Of a stretch of 64,000 bases of DNA, positions 56,178-64,000 are shown in pieces. Every line of letters begins with the position of its first letter. Position 1 is the first letter of the stretch. The position numbers were made by a program, and so were the translations under genes. The notes beneath the pieces were generated by a model, which was not told the DNA's origin, did no database searches, and saw only the letters and a list, made by a program, of their open reading frames with translations. The stretch is from Bacteroides stercorirosoris (GTDB taxonomy: Bacteria > Bacteroidota > Bacteroidia > Bacteroidales > Bacteroidaceae): NCBI RefSeq assembly GCF_900142015.1, contig NZ_FQZN01000001.1, positions 1 through 64,000 of the forward strand, read 5' to 3'.

Positions 56178-57302
56178 TCAAAATTGTACGATTTTCAACA
56201 TTAGTCTCTTAATTTCAGATTCATCAGAAAGCGACTTAACCTTAAATACCGGAAAAGCATTATATATAAGAACTTGATGTTTACCAACATTCCCGGTTTT
56301 CACATTAAAAATCTGATTTCCCAACTCAATTTCAACGTTTCCTTTCAGTTCAATCTCTAAATAGATTCCACCAAAGGTTACGCAAGGTAACGGCTCGTTG
56401 AGTACTACCGTTTGATTCTTTTTTAGCAATATATTCCCAACCGTAGTTATGGTCGGGCAAATAAAATCTTTAATTTCATGTTTATCAACCAAAAGGGTTC
56501 CCTGACCGTTCAAGTCGGGAGCCAACAAATCCGTAGAAATAAAATTAATATCATTGCGATTAATTTTATTGAAATGCACGAATTTGTCAGCATGTGATTC
56601 TCTCATAAGACCATGCGACTTGGCTAATGCAACGTATCGGTCATACTCATCCTCATCAAAGCGGGAAGCACTAATAGCCATAATGCAATCTCCTTGGTTC
56701 TGTATCTTTTCAAAGACAGTCTGATATAAAATTCCCATTAACCGGACATCGTAAACTCCAAGATCTCGAATAATCTCATTAGCACGATTATTGGAAGTAA
56801 TAACGTAATTTCCCTTTCCAAGCACTTCATCTGCAAGAGCGATTATATCTTTATAATGCCGACCTGTTTCATCGAGTAATTTAGGTTCAATAAATGTATA
56901 AAGTCCGTTCCGTTTACAGTCGATTAGAAATTCCCTTAATGTAGGTATCCGACTTCTCATTTCCGATTTATCAGCCTTTAAGATAAAATCCTGTTTCAGC
57001 TCTATCAGTGTCTTTGTTTTAACTGGAACTTGAACGGAAAGTATTGTTCCGTCAGCATTCAGGCAAGTACGATTTAGTGTACTGTCATGCATCACTACCA
57101 GATATCCATCAGCTGACAGGCGTACATCGGTTTCAATAGCTTGAAAACCGGCGCGTTTGGCTAATGAGATAGCCTCCAAAGAATTCTCTCCGGCAATTGT
57201 GCCATGCATATTGACACCTCGATGAGCTATAAAGACACGCTGAGCATGTAATCCCGTTGTCCAACTACAGATTATAAAACAGAAAAAGATGAATTTCTTC
57301 AT
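56178..57302 (-). CDS. Exported glycerophosphodiester phosphodiesterase-like protein
   Basis: This 374-residue protein has a signal peptide (MKKFIFFCFIICSWTTGLHA|Q) and a GDPD TIM barrel: HRG at 27-29, E57-T-D59 metal site, and catalytic H72 in VVMHDSTLNR. The second His is thus present. The barrel ends near residue 290 and is followed by an extra beta-rich domain of about 80 residues, absent from the standard GlpQ. It should cleave glycerophosphodiesters or similar phosphodiesters; in a SusCD locus the substrate is unlikely to be common phospholipid head groups only. Confidence 0.88.
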   Translation of the reverse strand: MKKFIFFCFIICSWTTGLHAQRVFIAHRGVNMHGTIAGENSLEAISLAKRAGFQAIETDVRLSADGYLVVMHDSTLNRTCLNADGTILSVQVPVKTKTLIELKQDFILKADKSEMRSRIPTLREFLIDCKRNGLYTFIEPKLLDETGRHYKDIIALADEVLGKGNYVITSNNRANEIIRDLGVYDVRLMGILYQTVFEKIQNQGDCIMAISASRFDEDEYDRYVALAKSHGLMRESHADKFVHFNKINRNDINFISTDLLAPDLNGQGTLLVDKHEIKDFICPTITTVGNILLKKNQTVVLNEPLPCVTFGGIYLEIELKGNVEIELGNQIFNVKTGNVGKHQVLIYNAFPVFKVKSLSDESEIKRLMLKIVQF

Positions 57303-57327
57303 TGCTAATATACATTATTCACTGAAA

Positions 57328-57382
57328 ATAAGTAGCAGAACTCCAGATATTTTTCCATACCACCATTAGCTCTGCCACTTAT
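57328..57382 (-). promoter_or_regulatory. Intercistronic hairpin after susD
   Basis: In the 109-base gap between the SusD and GDPD genes, 12-base arms (57328-57339 and 57371-57382) pair with one wobble, with a 31-base loop. There is no T run. Such hairpins after SusCD genes may set mRNA stability or reduce downstream expression. Confidence 0.5.
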
Positions 57383-57411
57383 ATCATTCTTTAGATAAAA
57401 CAATTTATGAA

Positions 57412-59118
57412 CTAATATCCTGGATTCTGAGTCATATTAGGATTAATCACCAGCTCTTTCGCCGGAATAGGCCATAAATATTGTCTTTCAGAGAAAGCTC
57501 CCTTAGAACAAACCTGTACATAGCCATCGCTTACCATTCTTGAAAAATCAGCAATACCATCTTCATCTATTTCTGGAGCATAAGGCCAGAACCAATGCCC
57601 CGGTTTTACCACTTTATCTATCAATTCATTTCCGGGATAGAGTACACCACAGTTTGGTTTATTCAACGCTTTTTGAGCCAATCCCCAACGAATCAAATCG
57701 TAATAGCGAAGTCCCTCAAAGGCTAATTCAACCCTCCGTTCACGACGAAGAACCGTTCGGAGCTCTTTCTGATTGGTTGTTGTAATGGCAGGATAATTAG
57801 AAACATCACCCAATTCCACGCCATAGGCACGTGCACGCACCTGATTAATAGCATCCAAAACGCTTTGGTCAATCTGGTTCAACTCAATCTTAGCCTCAGC
57901 ATAAATCAAAAGCACATCGGCATACCGGATAATTATCAGGTCATTCTCGGGTGTGAAGTTTGTAGCGGGTCCCCACGTTCTGTCAACTGACTTTCTCCAC
58001 ACCAAACCAGTAAAGGAAGCAAACTGAGCTCTGGCACGCGTATCGTTATTATTCACCAACTTCCCTGTTGAATAATCCATTACTTTAGTAACCTCCGGAT
58101 GAGGGGTATACTCATAGCCAACGAACTCACTTCCGAATTCCACGATCGAAGCCGTACAGCGAGGATCTCGATTTCGAAAAGGATTGTGAGAATCAAACAG
58201 AGGCGACTCATCAATCAACTTACCATCGGTACACTCGTAAGCTGCAAGCAGTGCCCACGAAGGAACCTTGCTCGAAAAGCCACCCGCTGTACGTGGATAG
58301 TAGCTTTTTGCATCACCGATATTACCAATCAGGAGAGCTGTTGAACGAGGCAATAAAAAGATTGATTCTTCGGCATTCTTTGTATAGAATAAATCTCCAT
58401 AATCTTTATGAAGTTTATAGATACCCAGATCCATACACGCTTTTGCTGCCGTAGCAGCGATCTCATAATCACCGAAATACAACGCATAGCGTGCTTTCAA
58501 TGCCAAAGCGGCACCTTTGGTTGCTACTTGTTTTCCAGTATAAGAAGCCGGAAGATGCTCAGCTGCATAATCAAAATCATCATAGATGATCTTAATCACA
58601 TCGGCTTTAGGCGACCGTGCCATTTTAGATGCATCTTCAATAGTCAACAGATCTTCCACATAGACTACATCACCAAAGGCAAAGACCAACATGGCATAAT
58701 GTGCAGCACGTGAGAAACGTGCCTGGGCTTCATAGGACAACAGAGTTGCCTCATTGATTCCATTTTCACGACCACGATCCAAATTAGCAATGATAGCATT
58801 GGAACGGGCAATAGCCTTGTATTGGTTAGTATAAAATGTTGCCAACTCAACACTACCGGACGTATTTGTTTCACTGTTTAACGTTCCATCAACAATGTCA
58901 GGACCGGCAACGTCACGATAGAGGTAGTCATCAGACCAAGCTTCTTTGGCAACAGGCCAGAATGCAGTGCGATACAAATCATTCACCGCCATTTCATACT
59001 CAGTTTCGTTACTGTACCAGGTTTCACTTGAACCTTGATCCAGTGGGTACAGGTCTAAATCGTTGCACGATACCAATGAAAGTGCGAATACTGTCAGTAT
59101 AAGATATATATTTTTCAT
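57412..59118 (-). CDS. SusD/RagB family surface lipoprotein
   Basis: The 568-residue protein has a lipoprotein signal with Cys18 (VFALSLVSC|ND). The SusD family pattern is clear: LYPLDQGSSETWYSNETEYE near the start, TPR-like helices, and the C-terminal YAEAKIELNQIDQSVLDAINQVRARAYG and RRERRVELAFEGLRYYDLIRWG. SusD proteins cover the SusC barrel and bind the substrate. The gene begins 12 bases after its SusC partner. Confidence 0.96.
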   Translation of the reverse strand: MKNIYLILTVFALSLVSCNDLDLYPLDQGSSETWYSNETEYEMAVNDLYRTAFWPVAKEAWSDDYLYRDVAGPDIVDGTLNSETNTSGSVELATFYTNQYKAIARSNAIIANLDRGRENGINEATLLSYEAQARFSRAAHYAMLVFAFGDVVYVEDLLTIEDASKMARSPKADVIKIIYDDFDYAAEHLPASYTGKQVATKGAALALKARYALYFGDYEIAATAAKACMDLGIYKLHKDYGDLFYTKNAEESIFLLPRSTALLIGNIGDAKSYYPRTAGGFSSKVPSWALLAAYECTDGKLIDESPLFDSHNPFRNRDPRCTASIVEFGSEFVGYEYTPHPEVTKVMDYSTGKLVNNNDTRARAQFASFTGLVWRKSVDRTWGPATNFTPENDLIIIRYADVLLIYAEAKIELNQIDQSVLDAINQVRARAYGVELGDVSNYPAITTTNQKELRTVLRRERRVELAFEGLRYYDLIRWGLAQKALNKPNCGVLYPGNELIDKVVKPGHWFWPYAPEIDEDGIADFSRMVSDGYVQVCSKGAFSERQYLWPIPAKELVINPNMTQNPGY

Positions 59119-59130
59119 TGCTTTATTCCA

Positions 59131-62100
59131 TTAAAAATTAATATTCAGACCAAACAACACCGAAGTGGTCATAGCATAAGAGGTAGTTCCGCGCTCAGGA
59201 TCCCAACCATCAGGATAATGACTCAGACAGAACAGATCACTTGCCGACACATAGAAACGAACCCGTTCAATCTTAGCCTTTTGTGTAAGGCTTGCCGGAA
59301 GAGTATAGCCCAAAGTAATGTTTTTCAAACGAAAGTAACCACCGTTGAATATCCAGAAGGTTGACATAGCGTTATTACTATCATTGTTCTGATAAGTAAG
59401 ACGTGGATAACTTGCCGTCAGGTTCTTTTCTTCAGTATTGAAGGAACTCCAATAGTTTCCATCTATAATGGCAGGAATACTCCCCCACTGGTTATGATAA
59501 GGTTGAACCATCTTAGAGTTCATGCGTACATTTTGCTTACCAATACCCTGGAAGGCAGTGCTAAAATCAAACCCTTTGTAAGCAGCCGACAATGTTCCAC
59601 CATACATAAAGCGAGGCTGTGAATTGCCAAGAAGAACGCGGTCGTACTCGGGAGAGATAATACCATCAGGCACACCATTTGGACCAGAAATATCTTTATA
59701 TTTCACATCACCAACCTGTGTATTGCTATTTAGTGTAGCAGATTTGTCCAGTTCTTCCTGGGTTTGAAACAAGCCCTCAGAGATATAACCATACCATTCA
59801 TCAAATAAACTACCGGTCATCTTCACTTGATCACCCATGAACTGCGTACCACTCAGATCATCCATTTTAGAAATATAGTCAGAAAGGTTAGCAGAGATGC
59901 CATAGGTAAACTCACCAATACGGTCATTCCATGACAGTTCGAGGTCATAGCCTCTGGTATGCATTTTACCCGCATTCTGTGACGGATTAGAATATCCCAT
60001 ATATTTAGGTATTTCAAGATCAAGCAACATGTCTTTTGTACGCTTGTAATAATAGTCGCCCACAAAAGATAAACGCCCGTCAAAGAATCGCGCATCAACA
60101 CCAATATCGTATGTTTCAGTCGTTTCCCATGTTAGATTGCGTATAGGATATTGGATTTGAGCAGCTCCTTTATAATAGGTAGACTCGCTTGCATCAGCCT
60201 TGTTGTAGAACAACGAGTTAGTAAACTCCATCAATGAGACATAAGGGTAATTACCGATCCGTTCGTTACCCAAAGTACCGATAGAAGCTCTTAACTTTAG
60301 GAATGATAGCGTTCTACCATTAACTTTTTTCATGAAAGGTTCTTCACAGACAATCCAACCAGCTGATACAGACGGGAATGTACCCCAACGAGAGTCTTTA
60401 TGAAAACGTGACGAACCATCACGGCGAACATTGACCTGAAGCAAATAACGATTATTGAAGCTATACATAATGCGACCAAAATATGAGCGATAGGCATTCT
60501 CATAAGCAGAACCGGAGTTTGCCAAATAGTCTTTAGGACCTGCATCAAGATAAGGATAACTGTCCAGATCGTAATGGTCACTTGAAGCACTCATTGTCTC
60601 ATGATAATAATAATAGTTTTCATAACCAAGCATAATATTAAAATCATGCTTACCAAACTTTTTCATGTAATTTGCAATAAACTGCGTGGTTAATGAGCGA
60701 GAGTCAGCACGATTCTCGGTCAGTTTAGTAGAACCACAGCCGGCAAACGTACCGATGATGGTAGTAGGATCATCTTGTGATGTAAAGCCGGCCTCCTTCT
60801 GGAACTTCTTACCTTTGGAAATAGAGAAGTTTGGAGCAAGTACAGCCGATATCTTCAAATCTTTGAACGGAGTGAAGTCAATCGAGACACGCCCACCAAT
60901 CTTTGTAGAATAGGTTTCATTGTAGCCACCCTCTACCAGACGACCATAGAGGTTATTTCCACCTTTCACATCGGCAAGACCACCGTGCTCCCACTGCCAG
61001 GCATAAGCAGGTGAAGCAATCAGGATACTGTTCCACACATCCGAGAACATTGGTTCATGGTTCTTGGCATACTTCACATTTAAATCCAATGAAGCAGCAA
61101 GATACTTACTGAATGTCAAGTCGTTATTTAATCTTGCCATATACCTTTCGTAGTAGTTATCAGCATCTTTATAAAGACCATCAACTTTTTCGTAGCTGAG
61201 AGATGCTCTTGTTTTGACATTCTGACTACCACCAACAAGATTCACCGTATGGGTTTGACGGGGTGCTGAACCCTTAATCAAGAGATCATACCAATCTGTT
61301 ATCGGATAGTTATCCGGATCGGTTTTATTGTTGTTTACCCAATTATTAACTTGATCCTCGGTATAAACAGTGTAAAGACCTCCGGCAGGGTTGTCATTGT
61401 ACTTCAACTCGTTAACCATTTCAAGATAACGTTGGAAGTCAACCTGCTTAGGCTGGGTTGTGGGAATTTCAATACCATATTCGAAGTTATAACTGATGCG
61501 CAAGTCTTTGTCAGCCGCACGCTTGGTCGTCACCAGGATTACACCGGCTGCTGCACGAGACCCATAAATGGAAGCCGAAGCCGCATCTTTCAATACCGTG
61601 ATGCTTTCCACGTCATTAGCATTAACATCATTGATGTTATCAATGGGAATACCATCAACCACGATCAGAGGTGACGAATCACCAATTGTGGTTACACCAC
61701 GCACCAGGATATTACTTGCACCTGCTCCGGGTTCACTGCTTGAGCGAGTCACTAACACACCCGACACAGCACCTTGAAGGGCTGTAGCCAATTGCGTAGT
61801 ACGACGTTCGGCAACCTTGTCACCTTTAATATTGGCAGCAGCACCCGTCAGATCTTTCTTTTTAGCAATACCATAACCAATAACCACCACTTCATCTATA
61901 AGTTCTGAGTCTTCCTGAAGGATAACGTCGATGGTATTATGGCTACCCACTTTCACTTCTTCAGTTCTGTATCCAATGAAAGAGATGACTAAAGTTGCTC
62001 CACTTGCCACTTTTACACTATAATACCCATTCACATCAGTAATGGTGCCGGCAGTTGTTCCTTTTACTCTGATGCTCGCTCCAATGACCGGTTCGCCCTG

Positions 62101-62271
62101 AGCATCCTGAACGTAACCTGTTATTTCCCGCTCTGATCCGGGAGAATCTTCTATACCATTTGCACTGGCTATAAATATGCTGAAAAACGAGCACACCAGT
62201 ATCAACGTAGCACGACATAGATGGGAAAGTTTCATTCTGAAAGTCCCTAATAAACTGTGTATCATATCCAT
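59131..62271 (-). CDS. SusC family TonB-linked outer-membrane transporter
   Basis: This 1046-residue protein imports a substrate through the outer membrane with energy from TonB. After the signal sequence (likely from M13, MKLSHLCRATLILVCSFFSIFIASANG) comes a carboxypeptidase-regulatory-like domain (ITGYVQDAQGEPVIGASIRVKG, about 45-125), a TonB box/plug region (EVVVIGYGIAKKKDLTGAAANI; LVRGVTTIGDSSPLIVVDGIPID) and a long barrel that ends in aromatic LFGLNINF. The start codon at 62271 or 62235 cannot be decided. A 118-base gap separates it from the upstream phosphatase gene, with a small hairpin GTTCTT/AAGAAC in it. Confidence 0.96.
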   Translation of the reverse strand: MDMIHSLLGTFRMKLSHLCRATLILVCSFFSIFIASANGIEDSPGSEREITGYVQDAQGEPVIGASIRVKGTTAGTITDVNGYYSVKVASGATLVISFIGYRTEEVKVGSHNTIDVILQEDSELIDEVVVIGYGIAKKKDLTGAAANIKGDKVAERRTTQLATALQGAVSGVLVTRSSSEPGAGASNILVRGVTTIGDSSPLIVVDGIPIDNINDVNANDVESITVLKDAASASIYGSRAAAGVILVTTKRAADKDLRISYNFEYGIEIPTTQPKQVDFQRYLEMVNELKYNDNPAGGLYTVYTEDQVNNWVNNNKTDPDNYPITDWYDLLIKGSAPRQTHTVNLVGGSQNVKTRASLSYEKVDGLYKDADNYYERYMARLNNDLTFSKYLAASLDLNVKYAKNHEPMFSDVWNSILIASPAYAWQWEHGGLADVKGGNNLYGRLVEGGYNETYSTKIGGRVSIDFTPFKDLKISAVLAPNFSISKGKKFQKEAGFTSQDDPTTIIGTFAGCGSTKLTENRADSRSLTTQFIANYMKKFGKHDFNIMLGYENYYYYHETMSASSDHYDLDSYPYLDAGPKDYLANSGSAYENAYRSYFGRIMYSFNNRYLLQVNVRRDGSSRFHKDSRWGTFPSVSAGWIVCEEPFMKKVNGRTLSFLKLRASIGTLGNERIGNYPYVSLMEFTNSLFYNKADASESTYYKGAAQIQYPIRNLTWETTETYDIGVDARFFDGRLSFVGDYYYKRTKDMLLDLEIPKYMGYSNPSQNAGKMHTRGYDLELSWNDRIGEFTYGISANLSDYISKMDDLSGTQFMGDQVKMTGSLFDEWYGYISEGLFQTQEELDKSATLNSNTQVGDVKYKDISGPNGVPDGIISPEYDRVLLGNSQPRFMYGGTLSAAYKGFDFSTAFQGIGKQNVRMNSKMVQPYHNQWGSIPAIIDGNYWSSFNTEEKNLTASYPRLTYQNNDSNNAMSTFWIFNGGYFRLKNITLGYTLPASLTQKAKIERVRFYVSASDLFCLSHYPDGWDPERGTTSYAMTTSVLFGLNINF

Positions 62272-62389
62272 AAAAAAGGTTAAACAATTAGTTCTATTTA
62301 TAATTTACAATTCTATCTTATAAACGTTCTTAAACCGACTCAAGAACATTAAGTTACCCAAAAACAATATTAAACCCTAATGAAAAATG

Positions 62390-63802
62390 TTAATCTTCCA
62401 ACCCATAGCCACCTATCTCTGCGATCTTTCGGGGGATTTCGGCATTATCAGTACGGCTTTGGAAATTCTCTGCACCAGCTCCAAGAGCAAATACAGGCAC
62501 GAAACTCGCCGAATGACCTTTGCTAATCCAGTCTACAAGAGCAATCTCATTGATGATTTTTTTTGCTTCGGCTGCAATAGTTTCATCTTTTTGATATTCA
62601 CTTTCGACCAGGCTGGCACTGTTGATAAACGAGCTTTCATAGGCTATTTTCAATCGTTCCTCTTGTTGCAGAGTCAATCGAATCTTTTTCCAAAAACCAA
62701 AGTTCTCACTGAGCGAATTCTTAACGATGTCCCACGAAACATACCCATTGCATTTCTTTCTTAAATTACCGAGTACCTTTGAAAACTCACGCTCACTGAT
62801 TTTTTGGTTACTGAGAACACTCAGGTTTAATTCATACGATCCGGTGCCCAACCCAAGCCCACCGGTTTCGTGATCGGCTGTCACTACAATCAATGTTTCA
62901 TCAGGGTGTTGCTGATAAAATTCATAAGCAACACCTATAGCCCTATCCAAGTCCTGAACCTCATGAATTACCGTTGCTGCATCATTACTATGACATGCCC
63001 AATCAATACTTCCACCCTCAATCATGAAGAAAAATCCTTTTTTCGGGTCTTTGGTTAAGACCTTGATACCTGCACGTGTAATCTCCGACAGTGTCAAATC
63101 TGTTTTTTGACGATCAATGGCATAAGGAGTTGTACGACTATCTATCTTCGACACTGCAATCTTTTGAAACAGAATCATTCTATCCGACGTACGGGCTTTC
63201 TTCTGAAATTCTTTGTAACCACGGGTTATCGTATAACCATTGCTACGGGCAAGGTCATAAAGTCCTATTGAATCCTGAGGAGTTACACCCCAAAAGTCAG
63301 CACCACCATAAAAATCAAATCCGGCAGCTACAAGATCATGACCAATGGCATTGTAGTTTTTTCGATTTTCATTATGAGCATAAAATGCAGCCGGTGTTGC
63401 ATGGTTAACGGCTACACTTGATGCTACACCAACCTTACATCCAGCTTCCCGGGCTCTTACTGCAATACTCTTCAGGGGTGTAACCTTATCTTTCATCACA
63501 CCAATACAGCCATTACGAGTTTTCACACCTGTAGCCAGTGCAGTACCCGAAGCTGCCGAATCGGTCACACCATTTGTTGCAGAATAAGTGGTTGCAATGG
63601 TTGCCATTGGAAATTGCGTAAACAATAAGGAAGTTATCCCAATATTACCCTGAAGTTCAGCACCATATAGTTCTGTCATCTGTATCTGATTTAATCCCAT
63701 TCCATCTCCTATGAAAAAAAAGATATATTTGGCCTGCTGGGCATGCAGAAAGCAAGCACACAACAAGAATGAGACGAATAACTGTAATCTGACATTTTTC
63801 AT
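62390..63802 (-). CDS. Secreted alkaline phosphatase
   Basis: This 470-residue protein has a signal peptide (MKNVRLQLFVSFLLCACFLHA|QQ). It shows the alkaline phosphatase motifs FFIGDGMG (metal-binding Asp) and GVTDSAASGTALATG with nucleophile S82, and ENRKNYNAIGHDL downstream; the metal ligand region EGGSIDWACHSND and VVTADHETGGLG are also intact. It frees phosphate from phosphomonoesters in the periplasm or at the surface. Placed just before SusC, it is part of the same locus and could act on the product of the phosphodiesterase. Confidence 0.92.
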   Translation of the reverse strand: MKNVRLQLFVSFLLCACFLHAQQAKYIFFFIGDGMGLNQIQMTELYGAELQGNIGITSLLFTQFPMATIATTYSATNGVTDSAASGTALATGVKTRNGCIGVMKDKVTPLKSIAVRAREAGCKVGVASSVAVNHATPAAFYAHNENRKNYNAIGHDLVAAGFDFYGGADFWGVTPQDSIGLYDLARSNGYTITRGYKEFQKKARTSDRMILFQKIAVSKIDSRTTPYAIDRQKTDLTLSEITRAGIKVLTKDPKKGFFFMIEGGSIDWACHSNDAATVIHEVQDLDRAIGVAYEFYQQHPDETLIVVTADHETGGLGLGTGSYELNLSVLSNQKISEREFSKVLGNLRKKCNGYVSWDIVKNSLSENFGFWKKIRLTLQQEERLKIAYESSFINSASLVESEYQKDETIAAEAKKIINEIALVDWISKGHSASFVPVFALGAGAENFQSRTDNAEIPRKIAEIGGYGLED

Positions 63803-63823
63803 TGTATCTATCGTTAGGAAGTA

Positions 63824-64000
63824 CTACTTAAGGTGGTTTGGTAACACTGGCATTGCCCCTGCCTGGGTACAAACATAAGCCGAGACATCAACTGCTCTCC
63901 GATGAGCTTTCCTAACAGATTCACCTTTCAAGAGCAATGTACAAAAGGCAGCCGTAAAAGAATCACCCGCTCCTACTGTATCAATAACTTTCACTTTGGG
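63824..64000 (-). CDS. PfkB-family sugar kinase, 3' end only
   Basis: Only the last 58 codons are in the window. They include the PfkB signature DTVGAGDSFTAAF, with the catalytic Asp, and end AVDVSAYVCTQAGAMP-VLPNHLK with TAG at 63824-63826. PfkB kinases phosphorylate sugars such as fructose, ribose, tagatose or 2-keto-3-deoxygluconate, using ATP. The most likely label is a fructokinase-like enzyme, but the substrate-specificity part is cut off. The next gene, alkaline phosphatase, begins 21 bases later, so they are in one operon. Confidence 0.8.
   Translation of the reverse strand, partial: PKVKVIDTVGAGDSFTAAFCTLLLKGESVRKAHRRAVDVSAYVCTQAGAMPVLPNHLK

Overview
The window looks like chromosomal DNA of a gut-type Bacteroides (order Bacteroidales). 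The evidence is the repeated -7 promoter motif TAnnTTTG, sometimes with a TTG/TTTG box about 19 bases upstream, a fused SecDF, ATP-type PEP carboxykinase, 2-oxoacid:ferredoxin oxidoreductase, BspA-like leucine-rich-repeat surface proteins and a SusC/SusD locus. The species cannot be fixed from sequence reading alone. No insertion sequence, prophage, CRISPR array or rRNA operon was seen.

Region 1 (1-10.2 kb) holds two very large secreted proteins in one operon. One is a BspA-like leucine-rich-repeat protein, the other a 2122-residue multidomain protein with InlB-type repeats, and both end in a domain resembling a type IX secretion sorting domain. Region 2 (10.2-10.9 kb) is a 750-base non-coding stretch with a four-unit, exactly 22-base-period repeat array, a possible 42-residue ORF and a perfect 24-base-arm palindrome beside the promoter of a Nudix hydrolase.

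Region 3 (10.9-48.8 kb) is mostly core housekeeping: Nudix hydrolase, a TPR protein with an outer-membrane barrel protein, topA, argS, an HU protein, two rhomboids with an EEP-family phosphohydrolase, an M3 peptidase lipoprotein, secDF, tRNA-Arg(CCT), korAB, a PutA-type proline/P5C dehydrogenase, an orphan histidine kinase, a DUF3267-like membrane protein, upp, pckA, a short MutS-family ATPase, a nitroreductase with an export signal, typA, rpsO, an XRE-cupin regulator and an acyl-CoA ligase. Amino-acid and central carbon metabolism are well represented: proline is converted to glutamate, KorAB handles 2-oxoglutarate, and PckA works at the PEP/oxaloacetate node.

Region 4 (48.8-64 kb, all minus strand) is a compact ten-gene SusCD locus running from a PfkB-family kinase, cut by the window end, to a sulfatase. 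In order of transcription it holds kinase, alkaline phosphatase, SusC, SusD, glycerophosphodiester phosphodiesterase-like protein, FAD-dependent oxidoreductase, metallo-beta-lactamase-fold hydrolase, Na+/solute symporter, SASA-type acetylesterase and sulfatase. It contains no recognisable glycoside hydrolase or polysaccharide lyase. The enzyme set points to ester removal (phosphodiester, phosphomonoester, sulfate, acetyl) followed by Na+-coupled uptake and cytoplasmic phosphorylation.

The least explained material is non-coding: two unrelated arrays each of four units at an exact 22-base period (10480 and 38711), 7-base-period intergenic sequence (24000-24074, 14573-14608), a large palindrome at 10752-10808, and a leader ORF with an overlapping hairpin before putA.
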